Shown here: positions 33,193-41,014 of the stretch, one piece after another
How the letters are laid out: every line of letters starts with the position of its first letter
Position numbering within the stretch: the first letter of the stretch is position 1
Source: Streptomyces ferrugineus
GTDB lineage: Bacteria > Actinomycetota > Actinomycetes > Streptomycetales > Streptomycetaceae
Reading direction: 5' to 3'
Length of the DNA: 64,000 bases
Assembly: GCF_015160855.1 (NCBI RefSeq)
Contig: NZ_CP063373.1
Span: 4,836,001 to 4,900,000 of the forward strand
Program-made: the position numbers and the translations under genes
Notes under the pieces: generated by a model
Told to the model about the DNA's origin: nothing
Databases searched by the model: none
Seen by the model: only the letters and a program-made list of their open reading frames with translations

Positions 33193-34656
33193 TCATGCGC
33201 AGGTGGGCCGGCCTTCGCGCTGTCCGGGCGGTGTCAGGTCCCATGCGCCGACCGTGTACGCGGCCTCGGCGCGGCCCGTGGCACCCATCTGCACGCGCCA
33301 GGGACCGTCGCCGACGGGGTAGAAGCGCAGGGTGAGCGTGCGGCCGGCGGCGGTGAAGATCTCGGCGACCGAGTGGTCGAGGAGGATCCGCAGGGTCGTG
33401 GTGGATCCCTCGGAGGGCAGACGCCAGCTGCCGCGCTTGGCGCGGGAGTCGAGGGAGGCGTGATCGCGGTCGACCACCACTTCGCCGGTGACCAGGTGGT
33501 GCACGATGTCGAGGTACTCGGTCCCGTCCGGTGAGGTGAGCAGCCGGAGGCGTCCGCCGCGTTCCAGGTTCAAGGTCAGGTCGGTGGCCCGTGCCACTTC
33601 GCCGAGGACGACCGGCTGTTCGGCGCTCGCCTTGCCGGCGGCGGCGATACGGCGTTCGCCGCGCAGGGCAAGCAGTTCGCGGGCCGGTTGCTGGATGAGC
33701 TCGCCGTCCGAGCCCGGTGTCAGTTCGCGGGGCACTGACAGCATTCCGGCCCAGCCGGCCTCGTCGGTCCAAGTGCTGGGGGCGCCGACGCGTTCCTCGT
33801 CGCGGGCCTCCCAGACCCAGGCCCACATCAGCCAGCGTCCGTCGGGTGCGCGGAGCAGTGCGGGAGCGTAGAAGTCGGGCCCGTGGTCCAGGAGCCGGGG
33901 GCTTCCAGCGTGGAATGCGCCGTCCTGTGCGCGGCCCGGCCAGTAGATCGCGCAGCTTGCCCCTTCCTCCGGGTTCCAGGCGCTGGCGAGGACCGCGCCG
34001 GTGCCGTCGGGGAAGGCGGCGTACTGGGCGCACTCCCAGCCTGCCTCGGTGTTGCGGCCACCGGGGAGGGGATGGGGTGGGCGGGCTAGGAATATGCCCT
34101 GGTAGGACCAGTCGTTGAGGTCGTCGGAGGCGTACTGCAGGGCCGCGCCGCGACCGTCGGCCAGGGCCGCGCCGACCAGCATCCGCCAGCGGTCACCGTC
34201 CCGCCATACGTACGGGTCGCGGAACATGGTCGTGCCCTCGGGCGCGTCCGGGATCAGCAGACGGTCGTGCTTGGAGAAGGTCGTACCGCCGTCGTAGGAC
34301 ACCGCCGCGGTGACCGGCTGGTGCCGGCGGCCGGGATGGTGGGCGGAGTAGAAGGCGGTGAGGCGGCCGTCGTGCGAGACCGCGTTTCCCGACCAGATGC
34401 CGCCCTCGTCGTGGCCGCCGGGCGTGGGGGCCAGCGCCACGGGCATCGGCTCCCAACGAACGAGGTCCGGGCTGCGGAAGTGGCCCCAGTGCATGTCGGC
34501 GTGGCGGGCACTGTGCGGGTTGTACTGGAAGTAGACGTGGTAGTGGCCGTCGTGGAAGACCAGGCCGTTGGGGTCGTTGATCCAGTGCGCCGGCGGGCGG
34601 AGGTGGACCGCCGGGAAGTGGGAGTCGAGCGTCACCGCCTGTCGCATGTCAGTCAT
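33193..34656 (-). CDS. GH32 beta-fructofuranosidase
   Basis: 487 residues. Catalytic signatures of GH32: WINDPNG at 25-31 (nucleophile Asp28), FRDP at 145-148 (transition-state stabiliser Asp147) and the EC motif in GWECAQ (acid/base Glu208). A five-bladed propeller part is followed by a beta-sandwich from about residue 350. No signal peptide, so it cleaves fructosyl linkages (sucrose, inulo-oligosaccharides, inulobiose) inside the cell. Its start overlaps the end of the GH172 gene by 8 bases, so the two are co-translated. The partner kinase gene downstream is decayed. Confidence 0.93.
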   Translation of the reverse strand: MTDMRQAVTLDSHFPAVHLRPPAHWINDPNGLVFHDGHYHVYFQYNPHSARHADMHWGHFRSPDLVRWEPMPVALAPTPGGHDEGGIWSGNAVSHDGRLTAFYSAHHPGRRHQPVTAAVSYDGGTTFSKHDRLLIPDAPEGTTMFRDPYVWRDGDRWRMLVGAALADGRGAALQYASDDLNDWSYQGIFLARPPHPLPGGRNTEAGWECAQYAAFPDGTGAVLASAWNPEEGASCAIYWPGRAQDGAFHAGSPRLLDHGPDFYAPALLRAPDGRWLMWAWVWEARDEERVGAPSTWTDEAGWAGMLSVPRELTPGSDGELIQQPARELLALRGERRIAAAGKASAEQPVVLGEVARATDLTLNLERGGRLRLLTSPDGTEYLDIVHHLVTGEVVVDRDHASLDSRAKRGSWRLPSEGSTTTLRILLDHSVAEIFTAAGRTLTLRFYPVGDGPWRVQMGATGRAEAAYTVGAWDLTPPGQREGRPTCA

Positions 34657-36028
34657 GGGCCCGCTCGTCGTAGCGGCGGCGGACGGCGGCGGCCTGCCTG
34701 ACGTTGGCCTCGGACTCCTGCAGCGAACGCTCGCCGCGTCGGCGGGTGCGCTCGGCGAGGCGTTCCATGTGGCGCTCGAAGCGGGCCTGGTATCGCTCGC
34801 GCATCACGGCGATCTCCTCGGCGACCGCACCGGTGCGCGTGGCGGGAACCGGCATCGGTTGTCCGGCCGGGCGCACCGGCAGGCGCTGCTCCAGCGGCAG
34901 GATCGTGGCCTTCGGAGAGGGAAGGGTCTGGTACCAGTACGCGGTCGAGGCCCAGTCGTCGGCGAGGTGGTTGCCGTGGCCGTGCTCGATGGAGACCCTG
35001 ACGCGTTCCTCGAAGCGGATCGGATCGGCCACATGGAGGCGGTAGTTGACGGAGTAGCCGGGGACGTCGGCCTCGTGGACGATCGCGCCGTGGTAGAGGT
35101 AGGCGTTCTTCTGCATCCCCCAGGCGTGGTTGAAGTAGTCCTCGGTACCGGTGCCGTGCAGGGAGGGCGGCCAGCTGGTGGAGCCGTCGGGCAGGAAGTC
35201 GTCGTCGATCCAGATCATGTCGTTGCCCTCGCCCCACCAACTGCCCTGGCGGTGGTGGACGGAGAGGTTGCAGCCGACGTAGTGGCCCTTGCCCTCGGTG
35301 TCGAGGATGACGTAGTTGTCCTCGCCGGTGACGTCGACGATGTTGACCTCGGGGCTGTTGGTCTGGATGTCGGGTGCCCAGCCGTTGCAGGGGTTGCTGC
35401 GGCTCCAGCGGGCGTGGAAGTAGAGCGTGTCCTCGGGAAGCTCCTCGTGAAACAGCTCGTAGTCGATGTAGAAGTACTGCTGGATCGGCAGGTCGTTCTC
35501 GTTGACCAGCTCGATGCGCGCCCGCTTGTTGAACGGCATCGGAGCCCAGCAGTTCAGAGCCGCGCTGCCACCGAAGATCAACGACTCCTCCGGCTTGGCG
35601 GAGACGGTGAACAGGGCCGACTGGTAGCTGTTGGGCATGCAGTGGCCGATACCGAAGAAGTCGCCGAGCGGGACGAGGACGGCGGGTTCCTCCTCGTCGT
35701 CCCAGGTGATCCGGATGAGGACCTTGCGGTAGTAGTCGGGGTCCGGCTCCTCCCAGTTGACGCCGAGCGCGTTGTGGATCTCCATCACCGGGGCCACGGT
35801 GTCTGCTTCCAGCGGGTCGATCAGGGCGGGGCCGAGGGTCTTGCGGCAGAACTGGGTCATCCAGATGTGCGTGATCCGGCCCGGACCTTCCAGGTCGGCC
35901 AGGACTCGCGAGGAGTGTGCCGGGGTGGTCCAGTAGTCCTGGTTGCGGCCCCGCTGGTCCCAGCTGGAGACACGGGCGGTGCGGGCCCGCGTGGGGCGAG
36001 TGAGGTGATCGAGGGCATGCAAGGACAT
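34649..36028 (-). CDS. GH172 (DUF2961) fructofuranosidase / difructose anhydride-acting enzyme
   Basis: 459 residues of DUF2961, now GH172. The segment WWGEGND (Glu267) and GTGTEDYF (Glu296) correspond to the two catalytic glutamates known for the family founder, a bifidobacterial alpha-D-fructofuranosidase that opens difructose dianhydride I. N-terminal LEGPGRITHIWMTQF is also conserved. No signal peptide. Adjacent GH32 and nearby GH91 favour a fructose-based substrate over the arabinofuranose activity seen in other GH172 members. The C-terminal 60 residues form a charged helix. The catalytic assignment is by motif recall. Confidence 0.85.
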   Translation of the reverse strand: MSLHALDHLTRPTRARTARVSSWDQRGRNQDYWTTPAHSSRVLADLEGPGRITHIWMTQFCRKTLGPALIDPLEADTVAPVMEIHNALGVNWEEPDPDYYRKVLIRITWDDEEEPAVLVPLGDFFGIGHCMPNSYQSALFTVSAKPEESLIFGGSAALNCWAPMPFNKRARIELVNENDLPIQQYFYIDYELFHEELPEDTLYFHARWSRSNPCNGWAPDIQTNSPEVNIVDVTGEDNYVILDTEGKGHYVGCNLSVHHRQGSWWGEGNDMIWIDDDFLPDGSTSWPPSLHGTGTEDYFNHAWGMQKNAYLYHGAIVHEADVPGYSVNYRLHVADPIRFEERVRVSIEHGHGNHLADDWASTAYWYQTLPSPKATILPLEQRLPVRPAGQPMPVPATRTGAVAEEIAVMRERYQARFERHMERLAERTRRRGERSLQESEANVRQAAAVRRRYDERAHD

Positions 36029-36065
36029 GGGAGACTGACCCCTTCAGTGATGGTTCGCTGAACTC

Positions 36066-36098
36066 GGGCGGCGGGAGACTGGACCTCTCCCGCCGCCC
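36066..36098 (-). terminator. Hairpin between lacI and the GH172 gene
   Basis: A perfect 13-bp stem (gggcggcgggaga / tctcccgccgccc, 36066-36078 and 36086-36098) with a 7-base loop lies 22 bases after the lacI stop and 38 bases before the GH172 start, both on the minus strand. It should stop or weaken read-through from lacI. Confidence 0.75.
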
Positions 36099-36119
36099 CC
36101 TTGATGTCGTGGATGTGGC

Positions 36120-37124
36120 TCAGGCCGGGCAGCCGCAGGACTCGCGGTAGGTGATCTCGGGCTCCAGGCGGACGGTGCGCGGGCGGGACGTGAGACTGCC
36201 GTCGATGCGGCGGAGCAGCAGCTCCATCGCCGTGGCCCCGATCTCGTGGGCCGGCTGCGCGACCGCGGTGATACCGGGGCGGAACAGATCGGTGTGCGGG
36301 AAGCCGTCGAAGGTGGCGAAGGCGAAGTCCTCGGGCGTGGTCAGGTCCAGCCCTTTCGCCGCCGCCAGCACGCCCACCGCTGTCTCCGTGCTGGCGGCGA
36401 CCACCGCCGACGGCCGCTGCCGCCGTAGGACACTCGTCATGCGCTCGCGGGTGTCGCCCGCCCGTCCGCTGCCGGTGACGATCAGGCTTTCGTCGACGTC
36501 GATTCCCGCCTCGTAGAGTGCCTCGAGGTAGCCGCGCCGCCGCTCGGCGATGGTGGACACAGCGGTGTCGCCCGCGGCCAGGGCGATCCGCCGGTGGCCG
36601 TGCCGTTCCACCAGGTGCAGCACCAGCTCCCGCATGGGTGCGGTGTTCTCGACGCCCACCTGGTCGGCCTTGGCTCCGTTGAGGCGGTCGATCAGGACGA
36701 CCGGAGTGCCCTGGTCGATGACCGCGGTGATGGCCTCCAGGTGGGACCGGGCGACCGGCGCGATGAGCAGGCCGTCGACCCGCCGCTCGGCGAGGACCTC
36801 CAATGCCCGGGCCTCCAGCTCCGCGTCCTCGCCGGAGTTGGCCAGCAGCACGGTCAGGCCGGCTCCCATGGCTTCCCGCTCGACACCGCGGGCCATCGCC
36901 GCGAACGCCGGCTCGGACACGTCCGTCAGGATCAGCCCGATGGAGTCGGTGCGTGAGCGGCGCAGCGCGCGGGCCAGGCTGTCCCGCCGGTAGCCCGTGG
37001 CCCGGATCGCGTCCTCGATCCGGGTGCGGGTCTCGTCACGGACCGGCCGTGTGCCGTTGATGACGTGGGACACGGTGGACGTGGAGACGCCGGCCATCCG
37101 TGCAACGTCGGTGATCGTGGCCAC
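36120..37124 (-). CDS. LacI-family regulator of the fructan/DFA locus
   Basis: 334 residues from GTG 37124. N-terminal LacI helix-turn-helix and hinge: ITDVARMAGVSTSTVSHVIN then GYRRDSLARALRRSRTDSIG; the rest is the periplasmic-binding-protein-like sensor domain (IGLILTDVSEPAFAAMARGV, DGLLIAPVARS, RRIALAAG, FATFDGFPHTDLFRPGITAV). It lies between the divergent ABC importer operon and the GH172-GH32 genes, so it most likely represses both until the imported sugar or a breakdown product binds. Candidate operators are at 37258 and 37391. Confidence 0.92.
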   Translation of the reverse strand: MATITDVARMAGVSTSTVSHVINGTRPVRDETRTRIEDAIRATGYRRDSLARALRRSRTDSIGLILTDVSEPAFAAMARGVEREAMGAGLTVLLANSGEDAELEARALEVLAERRVDGLLIAPVARSHLEAITAVIDQGTPVVLIDRLNGAKADQVGVENTAPMRELVLHLVERHGHRRIALAAGDTAVSTIAERRRGYLEALYEAGIDVDESLIVTGSGRAGDTRERMTSVLRRQRPSAVVAASTETAVGVLAAAKGLDLTTPEDFAFATFDGFPHTDLFRPGITAVAQPAHEIGATAMELLLRRIDGSLTSRPRTVRLEPEITYRESCGCPA

Positions 37125-37257
37125 TGCTGCTTCGCCGCCTCCTCGTGTCGTCGGACCCGATCCGCGATCCGGTCCGTAACTGCATAACTCGATACGGCCC
37201 ACCGGTCCATGTGGTTCGCCGGTTCGCCGTCCACTCGTTCCGCTCACCCAGAGGTTA

Positions 37258-37273
37258 ATCGAAACGATTGCGC
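37258..37273. promoter_or_regulatory. LacI-type operator, site 1
   Basis: ATCGAAACGATTGCGC is a near-palindrome of the CGAAACGTTTCG type bound by actinobacterial LacI proteins. It shares 15 of 16 bases with site 2 and lies between the divergent lacI and importer genes. Confidence 0.65.
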
Positions 37274-37390
37274 AGACCATCGCACGCCGCGGCTTGGAGC
37301 GTCAATGGCCGTGGCCAGCACAGGGCGTGCCACCGTGAAAACTCATCTGGCACACGGTATTGACACGCAAGGTCTCCCAAGGCACCTTTC

Positions 37391-37406
37391 ATCGAAACGT
37401 TTGCGC
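37391..37406. promoter_or_regulatory. LacI-type operator, site 2
   Basis: ATCGAAACGTTTGCGC, better palindrome of the pair, lies 163 bases upstream of the binding-protein start and 133 bases from site 1. Two sites at this spacing would allow looping or separate control of the two directions. Confidence 0.7.
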
Positions 37407-37568
37407 CTCGACCGCAGAGCCGCCCTTATGCCGAGCCGAACATTCGAGCGCACCGGACCATCCGCGCCGGAACAGGCGGCCTGCGCCCATACCGAACATC
37501 TCCCCGGAGCCCTGTCACCCCCACGCCGGTTCCGCCTCCCCATCCAGTTTCCGGAAGGCAGCAGCACG

Positions 37569-38909
37569 ATGGCGACCTCCCCACAGCCCGCGCCCCTGAC
37601 GTCGAGACGGCACTCCGGCATCTCGCGCCGACTCCTGCTCACCGCCACGGCGAGTGCCCTGTTCGTCACCGCCACGGCCTGCGGTTCCGCGGTGAACACG
37701 GCGGACGGATCCTCGTCGGACGGCCTGATCACGCTGTCCATGCACAACCCGGACAGCAAGACCCAGGACCCGGCGACCTGGCAGATGGTGCAGGAGTTCA
37801 ACAAGAAGCACCCCGACATGAAGATCAAACTGGAGGGCCAGCCGGTCGACCAGCACGAGCAGCGGATGACCATCGCCGCGCAGAGCGGCACGCTGCCGGA
37901 GATCTTCTGGGTCTACGACTCGCTCGCCAAGACCATGGTCAAGAGCGATGACCTGCTGGACCTGAGTCCGATCCTGGCCGAGAACGATCTCAAGGCGAAG
38001 TTCGCCCCGAGCATGCTCGCCGGTTTCCAGCGGGACGGCGTCCAGTACGGTCTCCCGTACCAGGCACTGGTCACGGGCTTCTACTACAACAAGGCCATCC
38101 TGGACGAGCACAAGATCGCCGTCCCGGAGACCTTCGAGGACCTGCTCGCCGCGGTGAAGAAGCTCAAGGCGGCCGGCGTGGTGCCGATCGCGCAGGGTGC
38201 GAACAACTCCTCGTTCAGCGTGTGGGCGTTCCTGACCATGCTCGACCGCTTCGGCTACGAGTCGAAGTACCAGGACATCCTGTCCGGCAAGGCGAGCTAC
38301 GACAACGCCGACTTCCTGCGCCTGTACCAGCACGTGCAGGAGCTGGCGAAGGCCGGCGCCTTCCCCTCCAACATGAATACCCAGACCTACGCCCAGGCCG
38401 TCGCCTCCTACACGGACGGCAAAGCGGCCTTCCTGGACGCGGGCGTCTGGGAGGCGGCGAAGATCCAGAAGAGCACCGTGGGCGAGGACACCGGCTTCTG
38501 GGCCGGGCCGACCTTCTCCGACGGTGTCGGCGAGCAGAAGCTCGTGATGAACGTGCCCTCGGCGCCGTTCGTCGTCAGCGCCAAGGTCAAGGACGACAAG
38601 AAGAAGTACGCCGCGGTGAAGGCGTTCATCCAGTTCTACTACAGCGACGCGGGCCAGAAGATCCTCGTCGACAACGCCCAGCCGCCGGTGACCACATACG
38701 AGCCGGCCGTCGACGCCGAGAAGAACTCGGTCTTCGCCGCCGTCCTGGCGGAAGCCTCGAAGCCCGGCTGGAAGAGCCCGAAGGCCCAGCCCGACCTGGT
38801 CGTCTCCGCGGCCACCGCGAGCGCCATGTACGACAGCTTCTACGGCGTGATGGGCGGCAGCCTCAGCCCCGAAGAGGCCGTGAAGAACGTCCAGAAGACC
38901 ATCAAGTAG
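37569..38909 (+). CDS. ABC sugar-binding lipoprotein
   Basis: 446 residues. The signal region carries twin arginines (SRRLLLTATASALFVTATAC) and a lipobox-type cysteine at about residue 40, so the protein is lipid-anchored outside the membrane. The mature part is an extracellular solute-binding protein family 1 domain (VPETFEDLLAAVKKLKAAGV, GKAAFLDAGVWEAAK, NVPSAPFVVSAKV). ATG 37569 has ggaagg upstream; the frame is open much further back but through the operator region. It heads the importer operon with two permeases and a GH91 enzyme. No ATPase gene is present, as usual when a shared MsiK-type ATPase is used. Confidence 0.92.
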   Translation: MATSPQPAPLTSRRHSGISRRLLLTATASALFVTATACGSAVNTADGSSSDGLITLSMHNPDSKTQDPATWQMVQEFNKKHPDMKIKLEGQPVDQHEQRMTIAAQSGTLPEIFWVYDSLAKTMVKSDDLLDLSPILAENDLKAKFAPSMLAGFQRDGVQYGLPYQALVTGFYYNKAILDEHKIAVPETFEDLLAAVKKLKAAGVVPIAQGANNSSFSVWAFLTMLDRFGYESKYQDILSGKASYDNADFLRLYQHVQELAKAGAFPSNMNTQTYAQAVASYTDGKAAFLDAGVWEAAKIQKSTVGEDTGFWAGPTFSDGVGEQKLVMNVPSAPFVVSAKVKDDKKKYAAVKAFIQFYYSDAGQKILVDNAQPPVTTYEPAVDAEKNSVFAAVLAEASKPGWKSPKAQPDLVVSAATASAMYDSFYGVMGGSLSPEEAVKNVQKTIK

Positions 38910-38970
38910 TCACGCTGCCGGCGCCCGCGTGCCGCACGGGGCGGCCGCGGGCCCGGACGACGGGAACGGC

Positions 38971-39846
38971 ATGAACTGGCTCACCACGCGCCGGCACTTC
39001 ACCCTCATGGTCGCGCCGGCCCTGATCATCTACAGCCTGTACATGATCTATCCGATCCTGTACTCGCTCTACTACAGCTTCACCAACTTCGACGGCGTCT
39101 CCGCAGGCGGCTTCGCGGGCCTCGACAACTACCGGCAGATGGGCCAGGACGACGCGTTCTGGACCTCGATGCGCAACACCGGGATCATCCTCGGCATCGC
39201 CCTGTTCCTGCTGATCCCCCTGGGCTTCCTGCTCGCGATCCTGCTCAGCGGCCGGGTGAAGGGCAGTGGTGCGATGCGGGCGCTCGTCTTCGCCCCCGCG
39301 ATCATCGCGCCCATCCTCGTCGGACTGATCTGGATCTTCATTCTGGACCCGAAGATCGGCCTGGTGAACGCCTTCCTGCTGGCGATCGGGGTGCCCGCGC
39401 ACCCGCAGTGGATCGGTGGCCCCACCCTCAGCCCGTACTCGATCGGCTTCGTCTACCTGTGGCAGCAGATCGGGTTCGTCCTGACCATCTTCTACGCGGG
39501 CCTGCGCATGCTGCCCCGTGACGTGATGGAGGCCAGCAGCCTGGACGGCGCCAGCCGCTGGCAGCAGCTGCGGCACATCCAGATCCCGATGATGCGCGAG
39601 ACGTTCGGCATAGTCACCGCCCTCGTCGTCACCGGCGTCTTCAAGGTCTTCGAACTCGTCTACGCCCTCACCGGCGGCGGTCCCGTCCACCTCTCCGAGG
39701 TCATGGTCAGCTACATGTACCACATCACCTTCACCACCCAGCAGTACGGCTACGGCATGGCCCTGGCCGTGGTGGTGTTCGTGGTCGGCGCGCTCGCCTC
39801 CGCGGCCACGTTCCTCGGCAACCGCCGCAAGGGAGAAGTCCGTTGA
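38971..39846 (+). CDS. ABC sugar permease, MalF-like
   Basis: 291 residues with six transmembrane helices (first at FTLMVAPALIIYSLYMIYPI). The EAA loop EASSLDGASRWQQLRHIQIP near residue 190-210 docks the ATPase. ATG 38971 is used; an upstream GTG at 38929 lacks a ribosome-binding site. It is 61 bases after the binding-protein gene and overlaps the next permease gene by four bases. Confidence 0.92.
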   Translation: MNWLTTRRHFTLMVAPALIIYSLYMIYPILYSLYYSFTNFDGVSAGGFAGLDNYRQMGQDDAFWTSMRNTGIILGIALFLLIPLGFLLAILLSGRVKGSGAMRALVFAPAIIAPILVGLIWIFILDPKIGLVNAFLLAIGVPAHPQWIGGPTLSPYSIGFVYLWQQIGFVLTIFYAGLRMLPRDVMEASSLDGASRWQQLRHIQIPMMRETFGIVTALVVTGVFKVFELVYALTGGGPVHLSEVMVSYMYHITFTTQQYGYGMALAVVVFVVGALASAATFLGNRRKGEVR

Positions 39847-40748
39847 GCATCGACACCGAGGTCAAGGTGCCGCTCGCGTCCCCGGCGGCTGCCGGCGGGA
39901 CTCCGAGCAGGCCGCGACGCCGCAGCCGCGGCAGGATCGTGGTCTCGGCGGTCGCCTACCTGATCACCTTCGTGATCCTGTTCCCGCTGCTGTGGATCGT
40001 GCTGCTGTCGTTCCAGACCAACGACAACATCCTCAACGACCCGTTCTCGCTGAGCAGCCTCACCCTGGCCAACTACCAGCAAGCCCTGGAGACCCTGAAC
40101 CTGCTGGTGATGTACAAGAACACCCTCATCCTGGCCGTCGTGTCGGTCACGGTCGGGCTGGTCATCTCCTACATGGCCGCATTCGCGCTCACCCGCATGG
40201 TCTTCCGCAGCGGTCGGCGCCGCACGCAGAACACCCTGCGCTTCTACTTCCTGGCCGGGCTCGCCATCCCCGTCTACATCCTGCTGTTCCCGGTGTACCG
40301 GCTGGACATCGCCTTCGGCCTGTTCGGCACCTACTTCGCGCTGATCCTGCCGTACATCGCCGTCACGATCCCCTTCAACATCCTGCTGCTGACCGGCTTC
40401 CTGCGGGACTTCCCCGAGGAGATCGAACAAGCCGCCGTGATGGACGGGGTCGGGCTGTGGCGCATGGCCTGGAAGGTCGTCTTCCCGCTGATGCGGCCGG
40501 TCATCGCCACCCTCGCGATCCTGAACGTCATCTACGTCTGGAACGAGTTCCCCTTCGCGGTCACCCTCATCAACGACCCGAACATGACCACCGTCTCCCT
40601 CGGCGTCTCGCAGTTCCAGGGCGTCTACAGCGTCAACTACGGCGCCATGATGGCGTCCGCCACCCTCGTCCTGCTGCCGCAGCTGGCGATCTACGCGGCC
40701 TTCCAGAAGCAGGTCATCGCGGGCATGACCGCGGGCGCCGTCCGCTGA
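39843..40748 (+). CDS. ABC sugar permease, MalG-like
   Basis: 301 residues starting at a rare TTG that overlaps the stop of the first permease gene (TTGA). Six predicted helices and the EAA loop EQAAVMDGVGLWRMAWKVVF around residues 198-217. The N-terminal 35 residues are charged and cytosolic. With its partner it forms the import channel for the sugar bound by the lipoprotein. Confidence 0.92.
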   Translation: MSIDTEVKVPLASPAAAGGTPSRPRRRSRGRIVVSAVAYLITFVILFPLLWIVLLSFQTNDNILNDPFSLSSLTLANYQQALETLNLLVMYKNTLILAVVSVTVGLVISYMAAFALTRMVFRSGRRRTQNTLRFYFLAGLAIPVYILLFPVYRLDIAFGLFGTYFALILPYIAVTIPFNILLLTGFLRDFPEEIEQAAVMDGVGLWRMAWKVVFPLMRPVIATLAILNVIYVWNEFPFAVTLINDPNMTTVSLGVSQFQGVYSVNYGAMMASATLVLLPQLAIYAAFQKQVIAGMTAGAVR

Positions 40749-40793
40749 AGCCTTCTCGCGCCCACCCCCTTTCCGCTTTCCGAAGGAGCCGCC

Positions 40794-40988
40794 ATGCACC
40801 CTGCCCAACCACCCGCCCCCTCCCGCCGCACCCTGCTCAGAGGAGCCGCGGTGACGGCCCTGACCACCGTGGCGTTCCTGTCCGCCGCACCGCCTCGACC
40901 CGCCGCCGCTGCCGTCCCGGAGAGGCCCAAGCCGGGCAGGCACGACGCCGAGGCCCGTCCGTACACCGCGATCGTCGGCCTCCTTTGA
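40794..40988 (+). CDS. Orphan Tat-type signal peptide ORF
   Basis: 64 codons with a strong aaggag site 7 bases before ATG 40794. The product has a textbook twin-arginine signal (SRRTLLRGAAVTALTTVAFL, cleavage after PAAAA) and only about 25 residues after it (VPERPKPGRHDAEARPYTAI), then a stop. The GH91 gene that follows starts 26 bases later in another frame and has no signal of its own. This looks like a signal peptide cut off from its enzyme, or a fused leftover of a deleted secreted protein. Confidence 0.6.
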   Translation: MHPAQPPAPSRRTLLRGAAVTALTTVAFLSAAPPRPAAAAVPERPKPGRHDAEARPYTAIVGLL

Positions 40989-41014
40989 CCCGACCACCAA
41001 CCGGAAGGACACCC

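Noticed and set aside
39992..41014. Long plus-strand frame running in front of GH91, which could be read as a 734-residue fusion
   Set aside because: The upstream part is a shadow of the second permease gene; GH91 has its own ribosome-binding site and start at 41015.
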